A stretch of 64,000 nt of DNA, taken from contig NZ_JAWDIX010000002.1 of assembly GCF_032380675.1 (NCBI RefSeq), positions 423,901 through 487,900 of the forward strand. Reading direction: 5' to 3'. Numbering within the stretch: the stretch's first letter is position 1; each line of letters opens with the position of its first letter. The DNA comes from Anaerolentibacter hominis. Lineage in GTDB: Bacteria; Bacillota; Clostridia; Lachnospirales; Lachnospiraceae. The translations under genes and the position numbers were made by a program. Below, in pieces: positions 25,527 to 34,037 of the stretch. A model generated the notes under the pieces. The model saw nothing but the letters and a program-made list of their open reading frames with translations. It had not been told where the DNA came from and made no database searches.

Positions 25527-26297
25527 ATGATTGGAAAATTAGCGGTATATATTATTGCAGGCCTGGGAGCCGGCATTGGAACAGGGCTCGCGGGACTATC
25601 TGCGGCGGCGGTCATCTCCCCGATGCTGATCACTTTTTTGGGCTTTCCGGCCTATGAGGCAGTGGGCATTTCATTGGCATCCGATGTGCTGGCGTCGGCT
25701 ATTTCCGCTTATACCTATGGAAAGAATAAAAACCTGGACATCCGCAACGGACTGATCATGCTCTGTTCTGTACTGGTCTTTACCATGGTAGGAAGCTATG
25801 CGGCTTCCAAAGTGCCGAATCAGATGATGGGCGGTTTTTCTGTATTTATGACCTTCCTGCTGGGAATTAAATTTATTGTGCGGCCCGTTATGACGACAAA
25901 GGATAAGCTGGCGGAAAAGAGTGGGAAGACAAAGGTGATCCAGTCGCTGCTCTGCGGTACACTGATCGGTTTTATCTGCGGATTTATCGGCGCCGGCGGC
26001 GGGATGATGATGCTCTTAATCCTGACCAGCGTTCTGGGGTATGAATTAAAAACAGCCGTTGGCACCAGCGTTTTTATCATGGCTTTTACCGCTTTTACCG
26101 GAGCGGCTTCCCATATGGCGATCGGAGGATTCCCTGATCCGCTGGCACTGGTTGTCTGTGTGCTGGCTACGCTTTTAGGAGCCAGGGTTGCGGCCCTATT
26201 CGCGAATAAGGCAGAGCCGAAGGTACTCAACCGGATTACCGGTATTGTGCTAGCCGTGCTGGGCCTGGCGATGGTCATTGTAAAGCTTGTGGGCTAA
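25527..26297 (+). CDS. TSUP (TauE/SafE) family membrane permease
   Basis: 256 residues with about seven to eight membrane helices. The duplicated TSUP motif appears as GIGTGLAGLSAAAVISPML near the N-terminus and GFICGFIGAGGGMMMLLIL in the middle. Family members export sulfite, sulfoacetate or other small organic acids; the substrate here is unknown. It lies in an apparent operon with the MarR regulator and ends at a terminator shared with tmcAL. Confidence 0.88.
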   Translation: MIGKLAVYIIAGLGAGIGTGLAGLSAAAVISPMLITFLGFPAYEAVGISLASDVLASAISAYTYGKNKNLDIRNGLIMLCSVLVFTMVGSYAASKVPNQMMGGFSVFMTFLLGIKFIVRPVMTTKDKLAEKSGKTKVIQSLLCGTLIGFICGFIGAGGGMMMLLILTSVLGYELKTAVGTSVFIMAFTAFTGAASHMAIGGFPDPLALVVCVLATLLGARVAALFANKAEPKVLNRITGIVLAVLGLAMVIVKLVG

Positions 26298-26341
26298 AAT
26301 ATTTTGTCAGCCTATCCGCGGCAAAGAGGTCTCATATAAAA

Positions 26342-26363
26342 AAGCGTCCTTTAGAGGACGCTT
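26342..26363. terminator. Bidirectional terminator between the TSUP and tmcAL genes
   Basis: 9-bp stem AAGCGTCCT/AGGACGCTT with a TTAG loop, flanked by A and T runs. The minus-strand tmcAL stop codon (26351-26353) lies in the loop. Confidence 0.8.
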
Positions 26364-27580
26364 TGCTTTATTCCCTCCGTATATTCGGTAGGGAGGGTGG
26401 TATCATATTTTTTCATCAGTACATGGCGATAGAGATTTGAGGCCATGATCTCTTTATTCAGGCGGCACAGTGCATCTTCGCAGAGGCCTGTTTCGGCTGC
26501 GGACATCTTTAGCAGCAGAGGGAGAGAACAAACCGACCGTATTTCTTTTAAGAGATTTGCACCGGCAGGGGAGAATCCCAATACCCTGAGATAGGAAAGC
26601 TTTTGATCCACAGGCCGTATTCCCAACAGAATATGGAGGAGACTTCGGTTAATGCGGGTTCTGGTGTACTGCTTTGTTTTAAGCAGTTCTGCGAAACCGG
26701 TAAATGTCCGGTATTCTTTCCTGCATCCGACGATCCGGTTGGCCAGATCCGGGGTGACATCCAGATATCCGGTGAGAGAATCCGCCGATTCCTGACAAAG
26801 ACGGAGAAAAAGGTAGTCGGAAAAGTCATCTTCTGATACCGGTCCCCGCCTCTGCCAGGAGTCTCTCAGAAGCCGGTAGACCGATGGGGGCAGCGCGGGG
26901 CTGATTTCTTCCGGAATATCTGCCCTGCCTGACAGAACCTTCCGAATACCAGAGGCGGAACTAAAAGGCGCGGCAGCACCCGGATCGTGATATCCGCTGC
27001 CCTTTCTGGCTAGAGTAAAGGGCTCTATGCTGCTGCCGGATTCGTTCAGTGCACGCAGATATTCCAGAGCCAGGATATTGTTTGGGGAGGATAGCAGCAT
27101 GGAAGCCTCCGCCCGGTCCCGGTCCGGTAATTTAGCTGCCAGAAGTTCAAACCTGGCCTTTGCATAGGACATGCCCTGTTTCAGCTTCCGGTCCAGCTCC
27201 GGCTTCCAGTCGGGCCCCTCCTCGCCCAGCAGCGAGGCATAGCGGGACAGAAGGGACAGATCCCCGGATTCGCTTCCAAAGCTTAAAACATCTATGATTC
27301 CCAGAGCACTCAGACAGGCCACGCCGCCCCGGGCAAAATCTCCGGCACTGGCCGAAGAAAAAGCCAGAGGCAGTTCCAGGACCAGATCGGCACCCCCGGC
27401 AAGGGCCATGCGGGTCCTGCTATATTTATCCAGAAATGCGGGGGTTCCTCTCTGTACATAATCACCGCTCATAACGACCACGATATGATCAGCTCCCGTC
27501 TGCTTCCTGGTCTCATCAATATGATAAATATGCCCGTTATGGAAAGGATTATATTCTGCAATAATTCCGGCTGTCTTCAA
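26351..27580 (-). CDS. tmcAL: tRNA(Met) cytidine acetate ligase TmcAL (YlbM)
   Basis: Acetate-dependent enzyme that makes N4-acetylcytidine at the wobble position of elongator tRNA(Met). From TTG 27580 (GGGAGGATA upstream on the minus strand) it has 409 residues, matching the family size of about 400-415. The nucleotidyltransferase signature is AEYNPFHNGH (H14 and H17), followed by VMSGDYVQRGTPAFLDK, LPLAFSSASAGDFA, SFGSESGD and SSPNNILALEYL. A 38-residue upstream extension lacks support. It uses acetate, which the nearby pta-ackA pathway produces. Confidence 0.93.
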   Translation of the reverse strand: MKTAGIIAEYNPFHNGHIYHIDETRKQTGADHIVVVMSGDYVQRGTPAFLDKYSRTRMALAGGADLVLELPLAFSSASAGDFARGGVACLSALGIIDVLSFGSESGDLSLLSRYASLLGEEGPDWKPELDRKLKQGMSYAKARFELLAAKLPDRDRAEASMLLSSPNNILALEYLRALNESGSSIEPFTLARKGSGYHDPGAAAPFSSASGIRKVLSGRADIPEEISPALPPSVYRLLRDSWQRRGPVSEDDFSDYLFLRLCQESADSLTGYLDVTPDLANRIVGCRKEYRTFTGFAELLKTKQYTRTRINRSLLHILLGIRPVDQKLSYLRVLGFSPAGANLLKEIRSVCSLPLLLKMSAAETGLCEDALCRLNKEIMASNLYRHVLMKKYDTTLPTEYTEGIKQSVL

Positions 27581-27796
27581 CAGGTATCCTCCCTTCGTTG
27601 CCCGCCCGCAGGAGCTGGGCGGTATTGTGAAGAGGCAGATGCGCTCTGCCTGTATCCTGATGGTAAGTGTAGCATACCTGACAGGCCAAGACAAGGCCCG
27701 GATGGCAGCTGAAATGGTCGGAGAAGGGCCGTATGTACAGGAAAAAATACAAGGGGCCGCTCTTGTGTACGCTGTGGGAATAGTTTATAATGAAAA

Positions 27797-28022
27797 ATAA
27801 CCGAGCGGAGCGAGGTTATTTGCAACTTCTCAAAAAGCAAAGCGTTTGAGAAGGGCCCCGTGCATTGCGGAGCGAGACTTTTTGCAGTTTCTCAAAAAGC
27901 AAAGCGTTTGAGAAGGGCCCCGTGCATTGCGGAGCGAGACTTTTTGCAGCTTCTCAAAAAGCAAAGCGTTTGAGAAGGACCCCGTGCATAGCGGAGTGAG
28001 GTTATTTGCAGCTTCTCGAAAA
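27797..28022 (+). repeat. 62-bp tandem hairpin array upstream of pta
   Basis: Three successive 62-bp units start at 27826, 27888 and 27950, with a partial fourth at 28012 and the tail of a preceding one at about 27800-27825. Each unit has the hairpin CTTCTCAAA/TTTGAGAAG and a segment GCGGAGCGAG. Units 1 and 2 are nearly identical; unit 3 has several changes. The remaining sequence between tmcAL and pta (27581-27796) contains nothing else I can name. Confidence 0.9.
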
Positions 28023-28093
28023 GCCGCCGAGAGAACGTGATAATTCAACAAGTGTTATCCGGTTTGAATCAACAGGAAGGAGATAGGAATATC

Positions 28094-29092
28094 ATGAGTT
28101 TTATTGATGTAATTAAGGAGAGGGCAAAAAGCAACAAAAAGACCATTGTGCTGCCTGAGTCAATGGATGAGAGAGTGTTGGAGGCAGCTTCTAAAATTCT
28201 GGCTGAGGACATTGCCAATATTATTATTGTAGGCAAAAAGGATGAGGTTGATAAGCTGGCCGGCGGCAAAGACCTGTCCAAAGCAGTGATCGTGGACCCG
28301 GAGACTTCGGATAAGCTGGAAAGTTACATAGATTTACTTGTAGAGCTGAGAAAGAAAAAAGGCATGACCCCGGAGGAAGCCAGAAAGCTTCTGACCGGAA
28401 ATTATATGTATTATGCCTGCATGATGGTGAAAACAGGGGACGCCGATGGTGTAGTATCGGGTGCCTGCCACTCCACCGCAGATACCCTTCGTCCCTCCCT
28501 TCAGATTCTGAAGACGGCGCCGGGGACAAAGCTGGTATCCGCATTTTTTGTTATGGTAGTTCCGAATTGTGATCTGGGAGCAGACGGCGTATTTGTTTTC
28601 TCCGACTGCGGTCTGGTGCAGAATCCTTCACCGGAAGAACTGGCTGCAATTGCAGGAAGTTCTGCAAGGAGCTTTGAACTTCTGGTAGGCCAGGAGGCAA
28701 AGGTTGCCATGCTTTCCCATTCTTCAAAGGGAAGTGCGAAGCATGCAGATGTAGACAAAGTGGTAGAGGCAGTTAAAATTGCAAAAGAAGAGTATCCGGA
28801 TCTCAAGCTGGACGGAGAGCTTCAGTTGGATGCTGCGATTGTTCCAAGCGTAGGCGCGTCCAAAGCACCGGACAGCGAAATTGCAGGTAAGGCCAACGTG
28901 CTTGTGTTCCCGGATCTGGATGCAGGAAATATCGGCTATAAACTGGTACAGAGACTGGCTAAGGCGGAAGCTTACGGCCCGGTTACCCAGGGAATCGCAA
29001 AGCCGGTGAATGATCTTTCCAGAGGATGCTCAGCAGACGATATCGTGGGCGTTGTGGCCATTACAGCGGTACAGGCAGGTGTTAACAACTAA
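28094..29092 (+). CDS. pta: Phosphate acetyltransferase
   Basis: Interconverts acetyl-CoA and acetyl phosphate; with AckA it yields ATP and acetate. 332 residues from ATG 28094 (AAGGAGAT upstream); GTG 28037 is a poor alternative. It has the conserved KTIVLPES start, VSGACHSTADTLRP, VFSDCGLVQNPSPEELA, MLSHSSKGSAKH and PVTQGIAKPVNDLSRG. It is the short Pta type without an N-terminal DRTGG domain. Separated from ackA by repeat copy C and a nucleoside hydrolase gene. Confidence 0.97.
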   Translation: MSFIDVIKERAKSNKKTIVLPESMDERVLEAASKILAEDIANIIIVGKKDEVDKLAGGKDLSKAVIVDPETSDKLESYIDLLVELRKKKGMTPEEARKLLTGNYMYYACMMVKTGDADGVVSGACHSTADTLRPSLQILKTAPGTKLVSAFFVMVVPNCDLGADGVFVFSDCGLVQNPSPEELAAIAGSSARSFELLVGQEAKVAMLSHSSKGSAKHADVDKVVEAVKIAKEEYPDLKLDGELQLDAAIVPSVGASKAPDSEIAGKANVLVFPDLDAGNIGYKLVQRLAKAEAYGPVTQGIAKPVNDLSRGCSADDIVGVVAITAVQAGVNN

Positions 29093-29095
29093 TTA

Positions 29096-29278
29096 ATCAT
29101 GGAAGTAGATAAGACTCCCCCCTCTATAGGTGGTGAGTAAATAACAAATTCGTCTTGGCGGGAGTCTAATCTCCTTCCAAGATAAAGCCTCCGGCGGATT
29201 GCAGAGCCGCACAGACGTATTATGTCATGCAAAGCATGACGTGCGGCTCGCAGCAAGTACGCCGAGGCGTACTTGAAT
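29096..29278 (+). repeat. 183-bp dispersed structured repeat, copy C
   Basis: Full copy starting three bases after the pta stop and ending 13 bases before the nucleoside hydrolase start. It encodes MEVDKTPPSIGGE at its 5' end. The outer 5' stem GACTCCC/GGGAGTC is perfect only in this copy. Confidence 0.93.
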
Positions 29279-29291
29279 ACAGATAGAATGG

Positions 29292-30335
29292 ATGATGAGT
29301 ATGGATAAACGAAAAATAATTTTTGACTGTGATCCTGGAACCGATGATGCGGTTGCTATGCTGGTGATGCTTAATTCCCCGGAGTTTGAGATCCTGGGTA
29401 TTACAACAGTGAACGGCAACCGGGCGGTGGAACTGACCACGGAAAATGCCCTGCGTGTGGTAGAATATGTTGGCTCTGACGTCCCTGTGTTTAAAGGGTG
29501 TTATCTTCCGATGGTGGCGACAATCCACCCGGAGAGAAGAGCCGAATTTCCGCGCTACCACAAAGTAGACATGCATGGGGATTATCTGAATCTGCCGGCT
29601 GCTACCATTAAGCCCCAGCCCCAGCATGCAGTGAGCTGGATTATAGATACGCTTCTTAAGTCAGAAGAAAAGATTACCCTGGTTACGGTAGGGCCTCTGA
29701 CTAATATCGGAATGGCACTTCGGCTGGCTCCGGAGATCGCGCAGAAGGTAGACGAAGTCCTGATTATGGGCGGTGCTTACGCGGCGGCAAACCGGACCCC
29801 CAGCGCCGAGTTTAATATTTGGGGAGATCCTGAGGCGGCACAGATCGTGATGCAGTCTCCTATGAAGAAAATTCTGTTCCCGCTGGATGCTACCTGGAGG
29901 GCATGTATCCGGCCGGCGGATATTGAGGAGATGAAAGAGATTGGCACGCCTCCCGCTCTCGCGGCGGCGGATATGATTTCCCTCCGTATACAGGCATATG
30001 AGGCACAGGATGTTTCCGAAGATAATAAGAAATTGAGAGAGACGCCGGGCAGCGTATGTTCCCAGGTGCTCTATCAGATGGGGCCAAGTGCCGCGGCCGT
30101 TCATGACGCACTTCCGGTGGTTTACATGATCGACCCTGAGGTGATCACGGAGATGCCTGCGGCGGAAATAAATGTAGAGATCGCCGAGGGCCTCTGCGAT
30201 GGAAGAACGGTAATCGATTTCCACAACTGCGCCGAAGAAAAAGGCCAGATTTCCCAGGTTGCCATGAACGCAGATGAAGCAAAATTTGCTTCTATTATAA
30301 AGGAGCGGCTGAATTATACAAAGGCTCTTCAGTAG
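29292..30335 (+). CDS. Nucleoside hydrolase (inosine-uridine preferring family)
   Basis: Cleaves the N-glycosidic bond of ribonucleosides to base and ribose. 347 residues from ATG 29292; ATGs at 29295 and 29301 are alternatives. The calcium-binding signature DCDPGTDDA is at about 11-19, and GPLTNIGMALR, IMGGA and EFNIWGDPEAA follow. The usual C-terminal His region is MGPSAAAVHDALPV. No clear SD is visible; copy C lies immediately upstream and may have replaced the native leader. It sits between pta and ackA, which usually adjoin. Confidence 0.9.
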   Translation: MMSMDKRKIIFDCDPGTDDAVAMLVMLNSPEFEILGITTVNGNRAVELTTENALRVVEYVGSDVPVFKGCYLPMVATIHPERRAEFPRYHKVDMHGDYLNLPAATIKPQPQHAVSWIIDTLLKSEEKITLVTVGPLTNIGMALRLAPEIAQKVDEVLIMGGAYAAANRTPSAEFNIWGDPEAAQIVMQSPMKKILFPLDATWRACIRPADIEEMKEIGTPPALAAADMISLRIQAYEAQDVSEDNKKLRETPGSVCSQVLYQMGPSAAAVHDALPVVYMIDPEVITEMPAAEINVEIAEGLCDGRTVIDFHNCAEEKGQISQVAMNADEAKFASIIKERLNYTKALQ

Positions 30336-30397
30336 AGGGAGAGCAGCGCAGGAAAGTGCGTACAGGATTTTGAAGAGAAAAAAGGAGAAGTAGTACA

Positions 30398-31588
30398 ATG
30401 AATATTTTAGTTATCAATTGCGGTAGTTCCTCATTGAAATACCAGTTGATCAACATGGATCACGAGTCGGTTCTGGCAAAGGGTCTGTGCGAAAGAATCG
30501 GGATCGACGGCTCCAAGCTGACACACAAACCGGCGGGAAAAGACAACTATGTGGTAGAAAGCCCGATGCCGGATCATCAGGTAGCGGTAAAGATGGTACT
30601 GGATGCCCTGCTGGATGAAACCCACGGTGTAATCAGCAATATTGATGAAATTTCCGCAGTAGGCCATCGTGTTCTTCACGGCGGACAGTTCTACAGCGAC
30701 TCAATTATCGTAAATCCGGATGTGAAACGGGTTATCCGGGAATGTTTTGATCTGGGACCGCTGCACAATCCAGCCAACTTAATCGGTATTGAGGCCTGCG
30801 AGAAGGCAATGCCGGATAAGCCCCAGGTTGCGGTATTTGATACGGCATTCGGCCAGAGCATGCCGGAGAAGGCATATTTGTATGCGATTCCGTTTGAGTA
30901 CTATGAGAAATACAGCATCCGCAGATACGGCTTCCATGGAACCAGCCACAGCTTTGTGTCCAAAGAGGCGATTAAATTTGCAGGTCTTGATCCGGACAAC
31001 TGTAAAGTTATTGTATGCCATCTGGGCAACGGCGCCAGTATTTCGGCATCGGTAAATGGAAAATGTGTGGATACCAGTATGGGACTGACTCCGCTTGAAG
31101 GTATTATCATGGGAACCAGAAGCGGTGATCTGGACCCGGCCATTCTGCAGTACATAGCCAATAAAGAAGACAAGGATATCAATGAAATTCTGGATATCTT
31201 AAATAAAAAATCCGGTATTCTGGGCCTGTCCGGGGTTTCCAGTGATTTCAGGGATGTAAACAAGGCGATGGAAGAGGGCAATCACAGAGCAAAAGTAGCA
31301 CTGGAAGCTTTCGTTTATCGTGCAGCAAAATATATCGGCGCTTATGTGGCGGCAATGAATGGTGTGGACGCTATCGCTTTTACAGCCGGCGTAGGTGAAA
31401 ATGACGGAATGGTCCGGGCAGAAATCTGCGATTATCTGGGCTATCTGGGCGTTGAGATTGACAGCGAGGCAAACAAGGTCCGGGGTGAGCTTAAGATGGT
31501 TTCCAAACCGGAATCCAAGGTCAAGGTTATGGTGCTTCCGACAAACGAAGAGCTGGCGATTGCCAGAGAAACACTTGCCCTGATTTAA
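30398..31588 (+). CDS. ackA: Acetate kinase
   Basis: Converts acetyl phosphate and ADP to acetate and ATP. 396 residues, ATG 30398 with AAAAGGAGAAG. N-terminal signature MNILVINCGSSSLKYQL, then VGHRVLHGG, PLHNPANLIGI, VFDTAFG, YGFHGTSHSFVS, CHLGNGASISA and TAGVGENDG are all present, covering the acetate/sugar kinase fold and active-site residues. A GC-rich inverted repeat lies downstream. Confidence 0.98.
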   Translation: MNILVINCGSSSLKYQLINMDHESVLAKGLCERIGIDGSKLTHKPAGKDNYVVESPMPDHQVAVKMVLDALLDETHGVISNIDEISAVGHRVLHGGQFYSDSIIVNPDVKRVIRECFDLGPLHNPANLIGIEACEKAMPDKPQVAVFDTAFGQSMPEKAYLYAIPFEYYEKYSIRRYGFHGTSHSFVSKEAIKFAGLDPDNCKVIVCHLGNGASISASVNGKCVDTSMGLTPLEGIIMGTRSGDLDPAILQYIANKEDKDINEILDILNKKSGILGLSGVSSDFRDVNKAMEEGNHRAKVALEAFVYRAAKYIGAYVAAMNGVDAIAFTAGVGENDGMVRAEICDYLGYLGVEIDSEANKVRGELKMVSKPESKVKVMVLPTNEELAIARETLALI

Positions 31589-31614
31589 ATCAGATTATAA
31601 TAAGAAGAAAGAAT

Positions 31615-31691
31615 GCCGCCGGCTGGGAACTTATATTCCGATACAGGTGCAGAACCAATTGTTTTGAACTGCATAACTGTCTGCCGGCGGC
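31615..31691 (+). other. GC-closed inverted repeat after ackA
   Basis: GCCGCCGGC (31615-31623) pairs perfectly with GCCGGCGGC (31683-31691), enclosing about 59 bases with a further GTGCAG/CTGCAT-type pairing. No T-tract follows. It may stabilise the ackA 3' end or be a structured RNA. Confidence 0.45.
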
Positions 31692-31752
31692 GTTGGTGAC
31701 CGGCGCATAAAATGGCGCATAAAATGACGTCTGACGGAGCCGGAAAAAGAGG

Positions 31753-31781
31753 TTGACAAAGTCAAACCCAATCGGTATAAT
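31753..31781 (+). promoter_or_regulatory. Consensus sigma-A promoter for the DUF177-rpmF operon
   Basis: Perfect TTGACA (31753-31758) and TATAAT (31776-31781) with a 17-base spacer, 36 bases before the DUF177 start. Confidence 0.85.
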
Positions 31782-31817
31782 CAGAAGAGTGCTAAATTCC
31801 ACGAACAGGAGACCAGT

Positions 31818-32345
31818 ATGCTTATTTGTTTATCAGATTTTATAACCGGTAACAGCCAGATAAGAGAATGGGAACTGCCTGTAGAGATGGAAGTATTTGA
31901 ACTGAACGGAACCGGATATCCGGTGGCAGAGAAAGAGCCTCTGAAGCTTACGGTTACCCGCCTTGGGGAACATAAAGTGAAGATAGAGGGGAATGCCCGG
32001 ATTGTACTTCAGATTCCGTGCAGCCGATGTCTGGAGTACGTGGATATGGAATTTCCTGTCCGAGTTGAGGAAGAGGTAGATCTGTCTGAGACGGAGGAGG
32101 AGCGTACCTCGAATCTGGACGAACTCAGTTACATTACCGGATATAACCTAGATGCAGAACGGCTTATTTATAATGAGGTACTACTTCAGTTCCCGGCCAG
32201 GGTTCTCTGCAGTGAAGACTGTAAGGGGATTTGTAAGGTGTGCGGAACGAATCTCAATAAAGCAACATGTGACTGCGATCAAACGGTGAAAGATCCGAGG
32301 ATGGCAGCATTTCAGAATATTTTTGATCAGTTTAAGGAGGTGTGA
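31818..32345 (+). CDS. DUF177 (YceD) family protein
   Basis: 175 residues from ATG 31818. The family is linked to 23S rRNA accumulation/large-subunit assembly in bacteria and is almost always encoded just before rpmF, as here. It shows the conserved CSRCLEYVDMEFPVRVEEEVDL and a C-terminal Cys cluster (VLCSEDCKGICKVCGTNLNKATCDC), a probable zinc site. Its end overlaps a GTG in-frame with rpmF; SD AAGGAGGTG of rpmF lies inside its last codons. Confidence 0.9.
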   Translation: MLICLSDFITGNSQIREWELPVEMEVFELNGTGYPVAEKEPLKLTVTRLGEHKVKIEGNARIVLQIPCSRCLEYVDMEFPVRVEEEVDLSETEEERTSNLDELSYITGYNLDAERLIYNEVLLQFPARVLCSEDCKGICKVCGTNLNKATCDCDQTVKDPRMAAFQNIFDQFKEV

Positions 32346-32347
32346 CT

Positions 32348-32533
32348 ATGTCTATCTGTCCAAAGAATAAACATTCCAAAGCAAGAAGAGACAGCCGTAG
32401 AGCAAACTGGAAGATGTCTGCTCCTGCTCTTGTAAAGTGCAGCAAATGTGGCGCTCTCATGATGCCGCACAGAGTGTGCAAAGCATGTGGTTCTTATAAT
32501 AAGAGAGAGATCATTTCAGCAGAGGAAAAATAA
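32348..32533 (+). CDS. rpmF: 50S ribosomal protein L32
   Basis: Small basic large-subunit protein, 61 residues from ATG 32348 (AAGGAGGTG upstream). It has the typical MSICPKNKHSKARRDSRRANWK start and a four-cysteine zinc ribbon (CSKCG...CKACG), so it is the zinc-binding C+ form rather than a zinc-independent paralogue. Co-transcribed with the DUF177 gene, which it overlaps in regulatory signals only. Confidence 0.97.
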   Translation: MSICPKNKHSKARRDSRRANWKMSAPALVKCSKCGALMMPHRVCKACGSYNKREIISAEEK

Positions 32534-32540
32534 GCTGACA

Positions 32541-32565
32541 AAAGGACATCCTGAGGATGTCCTTT
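32541..32565 (+). terminator. Terminator after rpmF
   Basis: Perfect 11-bp stem AAAGGACATCC/GGATGTCCTTT with a TGA loop and T-rich tail. Confidence 0.88.
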
Positions 32566-32587
32566 CTTATTACACTGCAAAATCCCA

Positions 32588-33673
32588 TCATTCCTTTATA
32601 TGTTCCAGCAGATGTCTGGCATAGCCTGCGAGAAAAGAAGAATCGCTCAAAAGTGAGTCTTCCCAGGGAAAATAGGACAATTTATCCTTTCGTCCCCGCT
32701 TTAATTCCGGTGTTTGGAATGTCCCGTACTGGGGCAGGAAAAGCCCGGCTTTTTTAATGTAGCAATTAGAGGCTTTGGCTTGTTCCCGGTGACTCTTCTC
32801 CACATATTCCCCCACACTTTTATGGATGGCTGTATCTTCTGCGGGCAGATAATAATAATCTTTGTAATTTGGAAAATAGAAGTTCAGGGTGTCTGAAACA
32901 AGAGGGACGGTGAGGACGGCCTCCCTGTATGCCATGGCTAGCTGAAAGTGGGAGGACTTTATCTGAAGGGGTACCGGGAAGGGAGCGGCACAGGTAAGTC
33001 TTATATAAAAACGCTCCTGTTCTTTCCAGGCATCAGCCGGATCGGCCGCGCCCTCTAAAATACCGGCATAGCTCTCCAGTCCGCAGACAGCCGGCATCCC
33101 CGTGACGTCCTCCTCATTATGCAGGGAGAGAGGAGAGAACAATTCCTCTGCTTCCGGACGGCTGCTGTATTTTAGTTTCAGGTATTCTCCATAAAGGGGA
33201 ATCAGATCTCCCCCGGAAAAAGGATCATTCCTGCGAATCCCGAGAAACGTCTCAACCGTCTTTAATTTAAGATTTTCCAAAGGCAGGAGTTTGCGGTAAG
33301 GATAGATCCGTTTATAGATGTCCAGACTGTCGATCGTATCAAAGGTATAGGCCAGTTTATACTTGATCCATTTTTTCTGTATGTACGGCAGATCAAAACC
33401 GGTCCCGTTGTAGTGGACCAGGCAGGCGTACTGCTTCATATATTCCCCGAAGCTTTTCAGCAGCTCCTGCTCACTCCGGTAATCATCCGCAAACCACTGG
33501 ATAAACTCCCAGTCCTTCCCGTCGAAAGACAGGCAGCCGATGAGATAGACGGAGGAAACATCGGGAGAAAATCCGGTCGTCTCAATATCAAAGAAAAGAA
33601 ACTGTTCCAGCGGATAGGGCTTCGGGAATACAGGGCGACAATCCAATTGGAGCTTTTTGCGAACGGTCTTCAT
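32588..33673 (-). CDS. Ribonuclease H-like exonuclease domain protein (YprB type)
   Basis: Probable 3'-5' exonuclease of the DEDD superfamily. 361 residues from ATG 33673 (GGAGGG upstream on the minus strand). Acidic motifs are FFDIETTGFSPDVSSVYLIG (motif I), HYNGTGFDLPYIQKKW (motif II) and HNEEDVTGM (motif III). The C-terminal half is a poorly conserved helical region with EKSHREQAKASN. Members of this clostridial group have no established substrate. It is convergent with rpmF and divergent from ruvA. Confidence 0.85.
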   Translation of the reverse strand: MKTVRKKLQLDCRPVFPKPYPLEQFLFFDIETTGFSPDVSSVYLIGCLSFDGKDWEFIQWFADDYRSEQELLKSFGEYMKQYACLVHYNGTGFDLPYIQKKWIKYKLAYTFDTIDSLDIYKRIYPYRKLLPLENLKLKTVETFLGIRRNDPFSGGDLIPLYGEYLKLKYSSRPEAEELFSPLSLHNEEDVTGMPAVCGLESYAGILEGAADPADAWKEQERFYIRLTCAAPFPVPLQIKSSHFQLAMAYREAVLTVPLVSDTLNFYFPNYKDYYYLPAEDTAIHKSVGEYVEKSHREQAKASNCYIKKAGLFLPQYGTFQTPELKRGRKDKLSYFPWEDSLLSDSSFLAGYARHLLEHIKE

Positions 33674-33787
33674 TGTATGGATACCCTCCTGTTTTGTTGG
33701 TTTTTGTCGATAGATAGAGTATAGCATAAGGAAAAGGTTTCTGCCAATTTTCTTGACAGGATCGAACCCTTGTTCTAAAATAGTTGT

Positions 33788-33969
33788 ATCATGGAAGCAG
33801 ATAAGACTCCCCCTCTATAGGTGGTGAGTAAATAACAAATTTGTCTTGGTGGGAGCCTAGCCTCCTTCCAAGATAAAGCCTCCGGCGGATTGCAGAGCCG
33901 CACAGATGTATTATGTCATGCAAAGCATGACGTGCGGCTCGCAGCAAGTACGCCGAGGCGTACTTGAAT
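33788..33969 (+). repeat. 183-bp dispersed structured repeat, copy D
   Basis: Full copy lacking one C in the 5' C-run, which breaks the 13-codon ORF (stop after MEADKTPPL). It lies in the gap between the exonuclease and ruvA. Its 3' open frame reads MYYVMQSMTC... into ruvA in frame, creating a false 44-residue extension. Confidence 0.93.
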
Positions 33970-34037
33970 GTATATACTGCCGGCAGGCTGTAACAGGATG
34001 TCTCTGTGTCAGGCCGGGGCGGAAATGGGGATGTGTA

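Noticed and set aside
14000..26300. Sulfoquinovose or AI-2 degradation cluster
   Set aside because: A PfkB kinase, aldolase, reductase and TSUP permease are suggestive, but the isomerase, glycosidase and specific transporters are missing, and the aldolase motifs do not settle the substrate.
27797..28022. Possible CRISPR array
   Set aside because: The 62-bp units are contiguous with no unique spacers, and no cas genes are present.
33906..34037. 44-residue N-terminal extension of ruvA
   Set aside because: The extension is translated repeat copy D. The ATG at 34038 gives the conserved RuvA N-terminus.
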